In this document: positions 23,422 to 34,431 of the stretch, piece after piece
Layout of the letters: the number at the start of each line of letters is the position of its first letter
Position numbering within the stretch: position 1 is the first letter of the stretch
Assembly (NCBI GenBank): GCA_017893485.1
Contig: CM030358.1
Span: 253,249,228-253,313,227 of the forward strand
DNA length: 64,000 bases
Direction of reading: 5' to 3'
From: Hemerocallis citrina
Taxonomy: Eukaryota; Streptophyta; Magnoliopsida; Asparagales; Asphodelaceae
Program-made: the position numbers and the translations under genes
Notes under the pieces: model-generated
Seen by the model: only the letters and a program-made list of their open reading frames with translations
What the model was told of the DNA's origin: nothing
The model's database searches: none

Positions 23422-25158
23422 ATGCCTCCAAGAAAAGTCAGGTCCAGAGGGTCCAACCGCGGGCCCAACCCCGCCGATCAGCAAGAAGTAGTCCCCTTCC
23501 AACCCGCTCCGCAACAGGGACAACCCCCGCTTCAAGTGGAGGACCCTCTTCAACAAGATCAGCCTCCTCTTCAGAATCAGCAACCCCCCAAGGGTCCCAC
23601 CGGTCCTCAGAACGCCGGTGCGGGGGGCTCGCGCATGAAGCAACCTCTCCACCTAGACCGCGTCTCCATACACAAAGCCTCTACGGATTCCATGGCCTCT
23701 CACAATCCTCAAAACCGGCAGAAGGTGGAGGACTTACGCCACCGTCTGGACGAGAAGCGGTCCCGAGAGGGAGCCTCCCGCCAGCAATGTCCGGGTGAGC
23801 GATCCCCACACCGCCGAGATTACAAAAGGTCCCATGTCCGAAGGGGAAGGAAGGAATCCCCCGAGCACTACAGAAGAAGACATCGTTCCCCCGCCGATCG
23901 GCGACACCCAAGGAACGATGAGGCACCCATCACCCGTGCCGAGTTCCAACAATTCCAAGCAATGGTACAACAGGCTCTCAACCTCCGTCCTCATAACTAC
24001 AATGCCCAACGGGATCCTACACCCCCGCGGGTCCAGAGTCCTCACCACCGGCAGCATACTCCTAGCCCTCGCCGTTCCCAGGGTTACCATCGCCACAGTC
24101 CTCGCTCCCCCTCCTACGAACACGAGTCCAGAGGCTCGTTCGACTACAGTCGGAGGGACGATGCCCTCTATCGCCGTCTCTACGAGATGGAGAGGCACAT
24201 TGGCCGGATCAACCGGGGAGAGGAACAGAGGGGTAGGACCCTCTGTCCAAGCCGACCTCCTTTTTCCCGAACCATAATGGATGCGCCAGTGCCAATCGGC
24301 TTTAAAACTCCTCAATTCGAGACCTACTCCGGGGAAACTGACCCTGTTGACCACATTGAGAGCTTCAAGACTTTCATGCTCATCCATCAAGCTTCCAATG
24401 CCCTGCTATGCAAGACCTTCCCCGCAACTCTCAAGGGTCCGGCTCGAGAATGGTACTCTCGCCTAGCCCCATCCTCGATATTCTCATTCGAACAGTTCGA
24501 GACCCTCTTCGTCACCCACTTCGTGAGTAGTCGCCGAACTGAAAAGACCAGCATTTCGCTACTCTTCCTTAACCAGAAGAAGGGTGAGAAGTTGAGAGAC
24601 TATGTGAAGAGGTTCACAGCTGAAGCCAGGTCTATAGCTTCCCTCGACCAATCCGTCGCAATGGCCGCCTTCCAATCCAATGTCTTCAATTCCAGCCTCC
24701 GTTCCTCTCTTGCTAAGAAGCCTCCACAGAACTTTGCCGACCTCCTTTTCAGGTGTGAAAAGTACATTCGGGCCGAAGAAGCCCTCGACCCCCTTGCTCT
24801 GGAGGAGACATCTTCCGAGAACAAACGAAAGAACACAAGTGAAGAGGGGTCCCAAAAATCCCAGAAGGACAGTAATGGCCAGTGCCGTTCGACTTCACGT
24901 TTTGAGAAGTTCACCCCCCTCATTGCTAATATATCAGAAGTCATTATGGAGGTGGACAAGGAAGGACTACTCCGCACTCCCCCTAGAATGAATACCCCTG
25001 GCAAGAAGAGGGACAAAGATAAGTGGTGCCGCTTCCACAGGGACCACGGCCACGACACGGATAATTGTCGGGCTCTCAAGGAGGAGATCGAAGAACTCGT
25101 ACAGCGGGGACACCTGACCAAGTTCATCCAAAAAGAGGGGGCCGAGCTTCCCCTCTGA
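23422..25158 (+). CDS. N1 gag protein (578 aa)
   Basis: The first ATG after the LTR leader (MPPRKVRSRG) opens an uninterrupted frame. The N-terminal 230 residues are rich in R, S, P and H. The capsid-like core follows (near 285-455, TDPVDHIESFKTFM, REWYSRL, QKKGEKLRDYVKRFTAEAR). A CX2HX4HX4C-type zinc motif (WCRFHRDHGHDTDNC) lies near residues 536-549. The protein ends at GAELPL, right where the homologous E4 protein continues into protease. Gag should form virus-like particles that package element RNA. The intact frame next to the loss of pol suggests that only gag has been under selection, or that it is young. Confidence 0.88.
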   Translation: MPPRKVRSRGSNRGPNPADQQEVVPFQPAPQQGQPPLQVEDPLQQDQPPLQNQQPPKGPTGPQNAGAGGSRMKQPLHLDRVSIHKASTDSMASHNPQNRQKVEDLRHRLDEKRSREGASRQQCPGERSPHRRDYKRSHVRRGRKESPEHYRRRHRSPADRRHPRNDEAPITRAEFQQFQAMVQQALNLRPHNYNAQRDPTPPRVQSPHHRQHTPSPRRSQGYHRHSPRSPSYEHESRGSFDYSRRDDALYRRLYEMERHIGRINRGEEQRGRTLCPSRPPFSRTIMDAPVPIGFKTPQFETYSGETDPVDHIESFKTFMLIHQASNALLCKTFPATLKGPAREWYSRLAPSSIFSFEQFETLFVTHFVSSRRTEKTSISLLFLNQKKGEKLRDYVKRFTAEARSIASLDQSVAMAAFQSNVFNSSLRSSLAKKPPQNFADLLFRCEKYIRAEEALDPLALEETSSENKRKNTSEEGSQKSQKDSNGQCRSTSRFEKFTPLIANISEVIMEVDKEGLLRTPPRMNTPGKKRDKDKWCRFHRDHGHDTDNCRALKEEIEELVQRGHLTKFIQKEGAELPL

Positions 25159-25423
25159 GGAGTCAACAAACGAACCGAAGGGCTCGCCGAGCTTCGAGAC
25201 TCAGAACCTCCCAGCTCCTCCCAAGAGGTCTTCACCTTATCGTAGAAGTAGGATTTTGATTTTCAATAAGGCCGATGCTTGTAACTCGGCCAATAGCATG
25301 TAATAATGGCTCGCCCTGTTGAAGCAGCCACTTAGTTTATTTCAATAAAACTTTACATTTTTTCATTGGAAATTGTTGCTCTTGCTTCATCTCTATCTCT
25401 CCGAGTCACGACTCGTTAAATGG

Positions 25424-26222
25424 TGATTCCGGAGTCCAACACTTGGTTCGATTCTGCTTCGAATAACTTGCTCTTAAGCGGGTTAGAAGTGGTTCGCCAT
25501 TCGGAATTGCTCCCACAACCGTTGAACAACTCTACCGTGGTTCCGGAGTCCAACACTTGGTTCGATTCTGCTTCAAATAACTTGCTCTTAAGCGGGTTAG
25601 AAGTGGTTCGCCATTCGGAATTGCTCCCACAACCGTTGAATAACTCTAACGATGGTTCCGGAGTCTAACACTTGGTTCGATTCTGCTTCGAATAACTTGC
25701 TCTTAAGCGGGTTAGAAGTGGTTCGCCATTCGGAATTGCTCCCACAACCGTTGAACAACTCTACCGATGGTTCCGGAGTCCAACACTTGTTTCGATTCTG
25801 CTTCGAATAACTTGCTCTTAAGCGGGTTAGAAGTGGTTCGCCATTCGGAATTGCTCCCACAACCGTTGAATAACTCTAACGATGGTTCCGGAGTCCAACA
25901 CTTGGTTCGATTCTGCTTCGAATAACTTGCTCTTAAGCGGGTTAGAAGTGGTTCGCCATTCGGAATTGCTCCCACAACCGTTGAATAACTCTAACGATGG
26001 TTCCGGAGTCCAACACTTGGTTCGATTCTACTTCGCAAGTTCGCTTCTAAGCGGACTGGAAGTAGTTCGCCATTCGGAATTGCTCCCACAGCCGTTGAAC
26101 TTTTCTAACGATGGTTCCGGAGTCCAACACTTGGATCGATTCTACTTCGCAAGTTCGCTGTTAAGCGAGCTAGAAGTGGTTCGCCATTCGGAATTGCTCC
26201 CACAACCGTTGATTCCCTCACT
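25424..26222 (+). repeat. N1 tandem array A, about 115-bp unit, seven copies
   Basis: The unit contains TTCCGGAGTCCAACACTTGG and TCGCCATTCGGAATTGCTCC. Copies start at about 25427, 25541, 25656, 25770, 25885, 26000 and 26115; the last two are more diverged. The same family, in the same orientation relative to the element, forms array A' in E4 (53780-55040). Open frames in the array are by-products of the repeat. Confidence 0.9.
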
Positions 26223-26231
26223 TAAATAACG

Positions 26232-26900
26232 AGTTCGGAGCTCACCACTTTCTCCTAGAGTTGCTCCTCAAACTCGTCTCACAAATGGCACTCTCCTAGA
26301 GCCAAGCTCCTCGCTCCGCTCGCCTCCAAAAGCGGACCTCTTCTCAACGAGTTCGGAGCTCACCACTCTCTCCATGGGTCGCTCCTCAAGCTCGTCTCAC
26401 AAACGGCTCTCTCCCAGAGTCAAGCTCTTCGCTCCGCTCACCTCCAAAAGCGGACCTCCTCTCAACGAGTTCGGAGCTCACCACTCTCTCCTTGGGTCGC
26501 CCCTCAAGCTCGTCTCACAAAGGGCTCTCTCCCAGAGTCGAGCTCTTCGCTCCGCTCGCCTCCAAAAGCGGACCCCTTCTCAACGAGTTCGGAGCTCACC
26601 ACTCTCTCCTAGAGTTGCTCCTCACACTCGTCTCACAAAGGGCTCTCTCCCAGAATCGAGCTATTCACTCCGCTCGCCTCCCAGACGGACCTCTCCTCGA
26701 ACAAGTTTGGAGCACAACTCTCTCCTAGAGTTCCCCCTCACACTTGTCTCACAAATAGCTCTCTTCCAGATCCGAGCTCTTTGCTCCGCTCGCCTCCGAA
26801 GCGGACCTCTTCTCAACAAGATCGGAGCTCACAACTCTCTCCTAGAGTTGCTCCTTAAACTTGTCTTCCAAATGGCTCTCTCCTAAAGCCAAGCTCTTCG
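26232..26900 (+). repeat. N1 tandem array B, about 117-bp unit, five to six copies
   Basis: The unit contains GAGTTCGGAGCTCACCACTC and CGCTCCGCTCGCCTCC. Copies begin near 26232, 26349, 26467, 26584, 26702 and 26815 and decay to the right. No counterpart was found in E4. Confidence 0.85.
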
Positions 26901-27222
26901 TTTTGCTCACCTCAAAGGATGGGTCTTCCCACGGCTCTTACAAGGGTCTTCCTGGCACAAGGGTTTTGCCAGCACAGCTTCTCCGCCCCTAGGAGTGGAG
27001 CTCCTCTTCCAAAATCCCCACGACCAAAACACTCCTCAACTTCATGAAGACAAGGATGTTGCGAGGCTATTTTGACCATGAAGGAGGGTGAATCCTCGTC
27101 TCACTCCTAAAGAAAAGTTGTAGATCTTCGAATTAGCTTCGAAACAAGGGGTCGCACGCCCCGAGCCAACCTCCGTAGCACCGGGAACATCAAGAAGAAC
27201 TCTGCAGGGAAAAATTGGAGTT
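26901..27222 (+). repeat. N1 spacer duplicated again at 27770-27950
   Basis: The part 27050-27210 (ACAAGGATGTTGCGAGGC ... AACATCAAGAAGAA) is repeated with few changes at 27776-27935. Array C therefore lies between two copies of a spacer, as after a segmental duplication of about 720 bp. No coding potential was recognised. Confidence 0.7.
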
Positions 27223-27610
27223 CGGCACAAGCTGCCGAGCGTTCTCGGAACCGACCTCGTTACGGGAAAAAAAAAATCAAGTTCGGCACCCACTGCTGAG
27301 CGTTCGTGGAACCGACCTCGTTATGGGGGAAAAATCAAGTTCGGCACCTACTGCCGAGCGTTCGTGGAACCGACCTCGTTACGGGGAAAAATTCGAGTCC
27401 GGCACCCACTGCCGAGCGTTCTTGACACCGACCTCGTTACGGGGGAAAAAATCAAGCTCGGCTCCCACTGCCGAGCGTTCTTGACACCGACCTCGTTACG
27501 GAGAAAAAATCAAGTTCGGCACCCACTGCCGAGCGGTCTCGGAACCGACCTCGTTACGGGGGGAAAAAATCGGACCTCGGCACCCCTTCGCCGAACGCTC
27601 TCATATACAA
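27223..27610 (+). repeat. N1 tandem array C, about 61-bp unit, six copies
   Basis: The unit contains TTCGGCACCCACTGCCGAGC, then CGACCTCGTTACGGG and an A-rich run of variable length (5-10 A). The core TTCGGCACC..GCCGAGCG is shared with array D, so C and D may have a common origin. Confidence 0.8.
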
Positions 27611-27959
27611 GCAACCAAACAAAAGACACAAAAAAGAAACGGGGGGCTATAGGGTCGGGTTCGGACCCGTTAAGGATCCAAACCCAAACCCTCTCTCTCT
27701 CCTCCCATTCTTCTCCAACAAAGTTAGCGCCGATCCCAAGCAAAAAAACAAAAACTCTCCTCAACCACATGAATACAAGGATGTTGCGGGGCTATTTTGA
27801 CCATGAAGGAAGGTGAATCTCCATCTCACTCCTAAAGAGAAGTTGTAGATCTTCGAATTAGCTTCGAAACAAGGGGTCGCACGCCCCAAGCCGACCTCCG
27901 TCGCACCAGGGAACATCAAGAAGAATTCTGCAGGAAGAATTGGGGTTCCGTACCAGCTG

Positions 27960-28615
27960 ACCGAGCGTTCTTGACACCGACCGTTTTACGGGCTTGAGTT
28001 CGGCACCAGTTGAGTTCGGCACCCGCTGCCAAGCGTTCTTGCCACCGACCGTTTTACGGGCTTGAGTTCGGCACCCGCTGCTGAGCATTCTTGCCACCGA
28101 CCGTTTTACGGGCTTGAGTTCGGCTACATTTGAGTTCGGCACCCGCTGCCGAGCGTTCTTGCCACCAACCGTTTTACGGGCTTGAGTTCGGCTACATTTG
28201 AGTGCGGCACCCGCTGCCGAGCATTCTTGCCACCGACCGATTTACGGGCTTGAGTTCGGCACCAGTTGAGTTCGGCACCCGCTGCCGAGCGTTCTTACCA
28301 CCGACCGTTTTACGGGCTTGGGTTCGGCACCAGTTGAGTTCGGCACCCGCTGCCGAGCGTTCTTGACACCGACCGTTTTACGGGCTTGAGTTCGGCTACA
28401 TTTGAGTTCGGCACCCGCTGCCGAGCATTCTTGCCACCGACCGTTTTACGGGCTTGAGTTCGGCACCAGTTGAGTTTGGCACCCGCTGCCGAGCGTTCTT
28501 GCCACCGACCGTTTTACGGGCTTGAGTTCGGCACCAGTTGAGTTCGGCACCCGCTGCCGAGCGTTCTTGACACCGACCGTTTTGCGGGCTTGAGCTCGGC
28601 ACCAGCCTCCGAGCG
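27960..28615 (+). repeat. N1 tandem array D, about 50-70-bp unit
   Basis: The unit contains GAGTTCGGCACCCGCTGCCG and CCACCGACCGTTTTACGGGC, alternating with short inserts (CACCAGTT or CTACATTT). Roughly nine copies. Read in element orientation, E4 array D' (48790-49880) shares the core CTTGACACCGACCGTTTT. Confidence 0.85.
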
Positions 28616-28619
28616 TTAC

Positions 28620-30249
28620 ATGGAAAAAACTTACCCAGCACTTCGCAAAGACTCGCCGACACATTTGGAAGCAATCTGCCATCGGAGCTTCAAAAAAAAA
28701 AAAAAAAAAAGGGGCCAGGTTCGGACCCATTAAGGATCCGAACCCGAACCCACCTTCCCATCTCCTTCTCCAACGATTCGGTGCCAAAACCAAAAAAGAA
28801 AATAAAAACCCAGTTGCCGAGTTCTCCACCGCATCGAGCTCCAACGTCGTCAACCTCCTCAACGACGAGCTCGCCACCTCCTTCGCGAAGCTTCGCCGTC
28901 CCCGCTCATCACCATGGCTCCGGCGAGCTCCTACCCTTCTTCCTCATCGAAGCTTCACTGAGCTCTGCCGAAGCTCAGTTGCCGAGTTCTCCACCGCATC
29001 GAGCTCCAACGTCGTCAACCTCCTCAACGACGAGCTCGCCACCTCCTTCGCGAAGCTTCACCGTCGCCGCCTATCACCATGGCTCCGACGAGCTCCGCCA
29101 AGCTCTCCTCCTCCGTCGAGCTCAACGATCACCGCCTCCTCCGAGTTCGAGAACTCCATGGCCAAGCTCGAGGACTCCGTCACCCTCGTCATCATCAAGC
29201 TCCCTCACTCCGTCGCCGAGCTCCAACCCCGCCGACCCCCACGCTCGAGCCGCCTCTTCTTCAACCCCGGGCTAAGTCGAACCCATCTTCGCGCGAACTC
29301 GACCTCGCCGACTAGCTCCTCCATCGAGCTCACTTCCTCGACGAAGCCCCGAGCTCCATTCGATGACCACCGTCGACGAGCTTCCCCTTCGCTGCCAAAC
29401 TCCATGTTCGTCTCCCGCCGTGGCCAGCTCACGCCATCACCGAGCTCGAGTGGTCCTCCGAAGAGCTCGACCCCACCTCCAGTTCGAAGAGCTCCTCGCC
29501 TCTGCCGCCTCAGTCGAGCTTCGAAGTCGACGTCGGAGGATCGAGGTTGGATGAACCAGTCGAAGAAGATAGAATGAGCGAAGAGGAGGAGAACGAGAAA
29601 GAACGGAGAAGAAGAGAAAGCCAGCGCGAAAACAAACAAACAAACAAACAAAAAAAAAAAGTCAAACTTTGACTGCTACGTGTCTACCACGTGGACTTCG
29701 GCCACCTTTTCCGAGCATTCATGGAACCGACCTTGTTACACCAAAAAAATGGCCTCTTCTTCCCCTCCCGATGCGCGCTCGCTTGATCGTGATCAACGCA
29801 TACGATCATGCCACGTGTCCAGGTAATATTTAATTAATTAATTTATTTATTCATTTGTTTTAATTATTTAAAAAATTCGAAAAAATATTTAAAAATCGAA
29901 AAAAATTAAATAAAAATTCTAAAAAATAATTATAAATTCAGAAAAATTATTTAAAAATTCTGAAAAATATAATTATTTAATTAGAATAATTATTTAATAT
30001 TTTCGATAATTAATTATTTAATTCGGAAAATGAATAAAAAATTCAAAAAAATGAGAAAAAATTCAGAAAAATCTGGAAAAATCACCAAAAATCCAGAAAA
30101 TTCTGAGGATATTTTTGGGTATTTTACAAGCCCAGAATGACACCATTACACCCCCGAGCAAGATCTAAACTCCCTTAAGAATACCGATAAAATCCCGTAC
30201 GCCATTAGAACAACAAAACTACTCCTCAAAGACTGAAAAACTCAGTCTC
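28620..30249 (+). other. N1 3' region: GC-rich block with a 166-bp duplication, then AT-rich tail
   Basis: Two copies of about 115 bp, starting at 28810 and 28976, carry CATCGAGCTCCAACGTCGTC. An 18-19-nt A run sits near 28691. From 29820 to 30110 the sequence is AT-rich with many AAAAATT words. Open frames at 28781-29577 overlap on both strands and show only S/P/R-rich composition, so no gene is claimed. This position corresponds to the segment between array D' and the 3' LTR of E4. Confidence 0.55.
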
Positions 30250-30266
30250 TAGGAGTGGGGGGCTCG
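30250..30266 (+). other. N1 polypurine tract
   Basis: TAGGAGTGGGGGGCTCG lies directly before the 3' LTR start TGATATGG. E4 has the same tract on the other strand at 48334-48350. Confidence 0.8.
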
Positions 30267-30884
30267 TGATATGGCTAAAAATAGGATTAAATCGGGACTG
30301 TTCACATCGGACACGAATCTTAAAGCTCAGGGATAAAACGGTAATTCCACCTACTAATGGGTCTGAAATGGGAACTGAGTCTTTCTTCACGACCCAATAA
30401 CCCACGAACGGATCCACCTCAACTGGGTACGGGTCCCAACCCGAAACACACCCAGTCCAGAAAAGATAGAATTAGGGTTTCTGATTAATCCTAATCAACG
30501 GCTCTGATTCACATCTATCTTTTCACCGAGAATTAGGGATTACATTCCTAATCTGTTTACTAGGAGAATATTCCTTATCAGATCACAGGGATTACATTCC
30601 TAATTTGATCTCTAAGACGCCTATAAATACCCCCCATCCATCTCCATTAAGAGGTAATCAGTATTTTCTCAATTTACGCTCTTTCTTAATCATTTCTGAT
30701 TACTGACTTGAGCGTCGGAGGGTGCGTCGCCGGGATCAACCCCGGTATCTCGCACTTTTTTCAGGTTAACGGGCGGGAGTCAACGGTCAATCTCCGGCGG
30801 AACAGGTTAGAGGTTTGCTATTCAGGTTTTTCACGAATCCACAAATACTATCTGTTTACCCCCACACCAGATTTAGCAGTAACA
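30267..30884 (+). mobile_element. N1 3' LTR (618 bp)
   Basis: Same length as the 5' LTR, TATAAATA at 30622-30629, ends GCAGTAACA before CTCAC. About a dozen substitutions and two single-base indels separate it from the 5' copy. Confidence 0.92.
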
Positions 30885-30889
30885 CTCAC

Positions 30890-32154
30890 AATCCGCATAA
30901 TACCGATCAGTGGTTAAAGTTTCCCCTGACGGAGTAGCTACTGCTAAGATCTTGCCTGAAAAAATCTTTGGTTCAACTCCCAACACTTTAGAAAATTTAG
31001 GAGACACAAGAGTATGAGAGGATCCACTATCGAACAACACAACAGCTTTCATTCCATTAAGATAAAGTTCTCCTGTTACATAATACACACTGATTACGTA
31101 ACAGTTCACTAAATAGTGGGAAAAAGAAATGACAAAAACCTCTAAACATCTGCCCTCGTACCAGTGATGACATGATCAACTTCATCAGCATCAGCTTCCG
31201 TCAAGGCAAATACTCGCCCTGGTTGGTACGGTCTCTTCCCAGTCTGCTGCGTTGGTACATTGCGATTACCATTCCGTGGCTTGGGGCATTGAGATTGGTA
31301 ATGTCCCGTTTCACCACAGTTGAACCAAGTTATTCGCAGGAGGTCTCACCACATTGTTCCCAGGTCCTCCAGCCACACTAATAGTGTTCGCCCCTGTCGG
31401 TTTGAACCTTTGTGCAGATGGTTGCCCCTTGAAACTCCCAGAATTGGCGGGCCTCTTTCCAGACTGCCCGTTGTTCCTCCGGTTCTGAACAACATGAAAT
31501 TGCTCCATATCTGCTTCCGTCGCTGCTGCTCTCTTGACCAACTTGTCGAATCTCCTGATACCAAGAGGTATCATCCGGGACCTCAAGCTTGGCCTCAATC
31601 CATGCTCGAACTTACGAGCCTTCTTAGCCTCATCCATCACTAATTCTGGAGCATACCTAGAGAGCTGAGTATACTTGGTCTCGGTACTCTCTCACTGACA
31701 TGCTACCTTGCTGTAGTGATAGAAACTCCATAGCCTTCTTCTCTTGAACATCGGAGGGGAAATAGTGACTGCAGAATTCTTCCAGAAATTCCTTCCAGCC
31801 GAGAACTATGCCTCCCATGGTCATTTTCATCGACTGCCACCAAACAGCCGCATCCTTCTCAAGTTGCAGAGTCGCCAACTTCACCTTACTGCCTTCAGGG
31901 GTCTCCAACACTTCGAAGATTGTCTCCACTTGACGAATCCAGTTGTCTACAGCATCAGGGTCTGACTTCCCTTCGAATACAGGTAGTTTCATTCGTTTGA
32001 ACGATTCCACTAGTTTAATCGCTTCGGGCACCGGATTCGCAGGCCCCCTTTCTTGGTTCTGATTCATAGCCACGGCATTGAGCGTCTGATAGACCCTCGC
32101 AAGATCCGTTTCCAGATCCAGACCTTCCCCGTTTCTAGCTCCTCTTCTAGACAT
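30890..32154 (-). pseudogene. E2 gag and protease N-terminus
   Basis: Gag starts at MSRRGARN (32154). The capsid region (VESFKRMKLPVFEGKSDPDA...EYRDQ) runs to about 31685, where a one-base insertion shifts the frame; the homologous reading resumes at 31640 (MDEAKKARKFEHGLRPSLR). Near 31310 the zinc knuckle reads W-FNCGETGHYQSQC, with the first cysteine lost and another frame change. The protease part (31109-30890) keeps VVLFDSGSSHTLVSPKF. This is the gag and protease start that E1 has lost. It is continuous with 22727 once N1 and one CTCAC are taken out. Confidence 0.85.
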
Positions 32155-32299
32155 ATTCTGATGCAAAAGATCCATTAAATTCGAAGTATAAGACATGAAT
32201 TTTAAATCAACTGGTATTTCATTGAATTCCAAACTTTATACATTCGAATTGAAAAACATTTCTTGACTTCAGAATGAAAATAGTAGAAGCTACAACAGT

Positions 32300-32536
32300 C
32301 TAACTCCTACGGTTCCTCTTCGCTTCTCGAAGTTCTCCCCGTAGTTCATCAACTTCATCCTTCAGCACATCGGTCAGATTCTTCCTCTTCTCGAGTTTCC
32401 ATACACGATGACTGAGAACAGAAAAGTCGTCCTTGCGCTTTGCCAGCTGAGCCTCCAATAATCCGACTCTCTCTCGCAGTATTTCTACCTGCCTCTGAAG
32501 AGAAGTCACAAGACTATTCGGAACTGGTTCTTCTTC
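32300..32536 (-). pseudogene. E2 pre-gag ORF, C-terminal coiled-coil part
   Basis: Residues match the E1 pre-gag protein (LRERVGLLEAQLAKRKDD...), with CAG where E1 has TAG, so the frame here is open for about 69 codons from MTSLQRQVE. The acidic N-terminal part is lost at the junction at 32536. Confidence 0.65.
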
Positions 32537-32550
32537 CCGAATCCCAGTAA
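32536..32550. other. Head-to-head rearrangement junction with filler
   Basis: Left of 32536 the sequence is E2 pre-gag on the minus strand; right of 32551 it is the end of pol on the plus strand. The bases between include CCCGAATCCCA (32536-32546), which is identical to positions 8-18 of the LTR U5 terminus as read at 15548-15558. The filler therefore looks copied from an LTR end. Confidence 0.65.
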
Positions 32551-32688
32551 GTTGATCGTAGAGAGAAAGTCTTGAAGAATAAGATGATACCGATGGTCAA
32601 GGTAGTCTGGAGAAACCATTTGGTTGAAGAGGCTACTTGGGAGTCTGAGGAGAGGATGTTGAAGGATTATCCTGAGCTATTTGCTTGA
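32551..32688 (+). pseudogene. E3 pol 3' fragment (chromodomain end)
   Basis: The last 45 or so codons of a chromovirus pol: a DRREKVLKNK-like start, then [20 protein letters not shown] and DYPELFA before TGA at 32686-32688. Its nucleotide sequence is closer to E2 (GATGATACCGATGG) than to E1. It is followed by a normal polypurine tract at 32768-32783. Confidence 0.85.
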
Positions 32689-32783
32689 TTGTATCTTTGT
32701 ATCTTTTTGTTTTTGTTGTGAGTGTTTGTTTTCTCGCTCTTGACTGTAGTTCCGGGGACGGAACTATTCTAAGGAGGGAGTGT

Positions 32784-34430
32784 TGTAATGCCCTGATTTT
32801 CATTTATGAAAATTATTTATTTTTGCACGTAGTGTGCACGTGCAATATTTTTGGTAAATATTTTCATCATGATGAGTATAGATTTTTAAATATGTGCTTT
32901 TAATTATTTTTATCAAAGCCTTCTTTCAATTAGACAAAAAGCCTTTTTCTTAAAGCCCAAAATGTAATTCATTTATTTTATTTTAAAATAATTGTTTTGA
33001 CCCATAAACTAAAGTCCATGAGTTAATTTATTTTTCAATACAACTTGTCATGTAGGATACAATTTAAAGTTTATTTTTATATAAAATGTAATGCACAATT
33101 TTTTGAGGCAATTGCATGCACGTGCATTGCACGTACACGTGCAAAGTGCACATTTCCTACACTAGGCCGGTTGTAATCTTAGAGGGAAACCAAAAATTTG
33201 AGTGGGATCATGGTGTGGTGGTTACTTGATTGTGGGTGGTTAGTATAACTCCTCCTTAAATCATAGTCATTTGTTCCTAACTCCTACTTCAATCTTGGCC
33301 ATCCATTTCCCTAGATTTTTAGTATAAATACCCCCCCCCCCCCCCTGGCTAGTGTTCTTGTGCAAAATTAATCCTTCCAAACCTATAGTATAAATTACAT
33401 TATCTAGTAGTTATCTTAGTGAGTTAAAAGATTGAGTTGTGTGTGGGAGTTAAGCTTGCAACAAGAAGAGGAAGGCCGGCTTTGGAGTGCTCGGGTTGGC
33501 TTTGGAGTGCTCGGTTTGGCATTGTTGGTGTGCTTGGAAGGCTTGTGTACGCGTGTTCAAGGAGGAGAAGCACTCTTGTTGCAAGGACATTGTTTAGGAG
33601 GTGTCGCTAGTTGTTTTTCTCTCCATTTAAGGTGGGTAAATTTTCCCTATTTCTAAATAGGAATGCATGCTAGATTTGATTAGAAAAATGATGCATGAAA
33701 ATGATTAATAAGAATACACATTTAATTGGAAAAAGGATCTACAATTGATTGAATTGTTGATATGCAAATTATATGTGTTGCTATTGTTAAAATTCTAGTT
33801 GTGTGCGATATGAATATGGTTATGAATTGTGTAAAGAAACCTTCGTTAGTAGCATGAAAAATTATGTGCAAGGATTAGTATATTAATATTGTCGCTTTAT
33901 GTGCTAAATTGGAAAATTTTGTTATGACGTTGTAACGAATGAATTAAGATACAATTATTATGTTTGGGGAATGAATAAGGGCAGAAAATTAGTATAGGGA
34001 TTAATGAAATTATAATGTCAAAAAAGAATGTATTAGTGGTAGTATATCAAATTAACCAAATTGGATGGTAGAAATGTGTTAATTAGTTGGGAAAAATATG
34101 TTTAATCATTTAAGAAAAAATTATTTTTATATACTGAAGTATAATTCATGATGGAAATGATTAATCTGAAATTTTTACAGTATGTTAGTAAGAACAAATG
34201 AAATGAGATTTTGATGAACGTCGAAATGTTTTAAATAACACAGAGTATTGGTTAAATAAAATTCGAATTGTACTAGTGACAACCCGAGCCTATAGCTCGA
34301 GTGGTCGGATCGCTCTAAATCGCTACAGTATTGGGCAGGGTCGATGGTTCGATCCCCAGCAGCATCACATATTTTATTTTATGTTTTAAAAAAATAAACA
34401 CTGCAGCCGAGAGTATTAAATACTCTCAGG
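32784..34430 (+). mobile_element. E3a: 5' half of a chromovirus LTR
   Basis: Begins TGTAATGCCCTGATTTTC after the polypurine tract and runs through the U3, TATA box (33323-33330), 15-nt C run (33331-33345) and tRNA-like module 1. It breaks off at ACTCTCAG (34429), where E3b starts. Small variants look like a mix of E1 and E2 types. Confidence 0.85.
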
Positions 34431-34431
34431 T

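Larger units (their letters stand above)
22733..30884 (+). mobile_element. N1: gag-only (TR-GAG-like) Tat-lineage retrotransposon, 8152 bp
   Basis: It has two 618-bp LTRs, a primer site, one gag gene, a polypurine tract and CTCAC duplications. No protease, reverse transcriptase, RNase H or integrase is encoded; the gag frame stops where E4 runs on into protease. The interior from 25410 to 28620 is mostly tandem repeats. The LTRs differ at roughly a dozen positions plus two compensating indels (about 2% by eye), so insertion is fairly recent. This is the class described as terminal-repeat retrotransposons with a GAG domain. It interrupts E2 protease. Confidence 0.88.

Noticed and set aside
25420..26229. 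Open frames on both strands in array A that look like repeated proteins
   Set aside because: By-products of a 115-bp tandem repeat; frames exist on both strands and shift between copies.
28781..29651. S/P/R-rich open frames of 100-160 codons in N1
   Set aside because: Frames overlap on both strands, include a 166-bp duplication and have no domain; GC-rich composition explains them.
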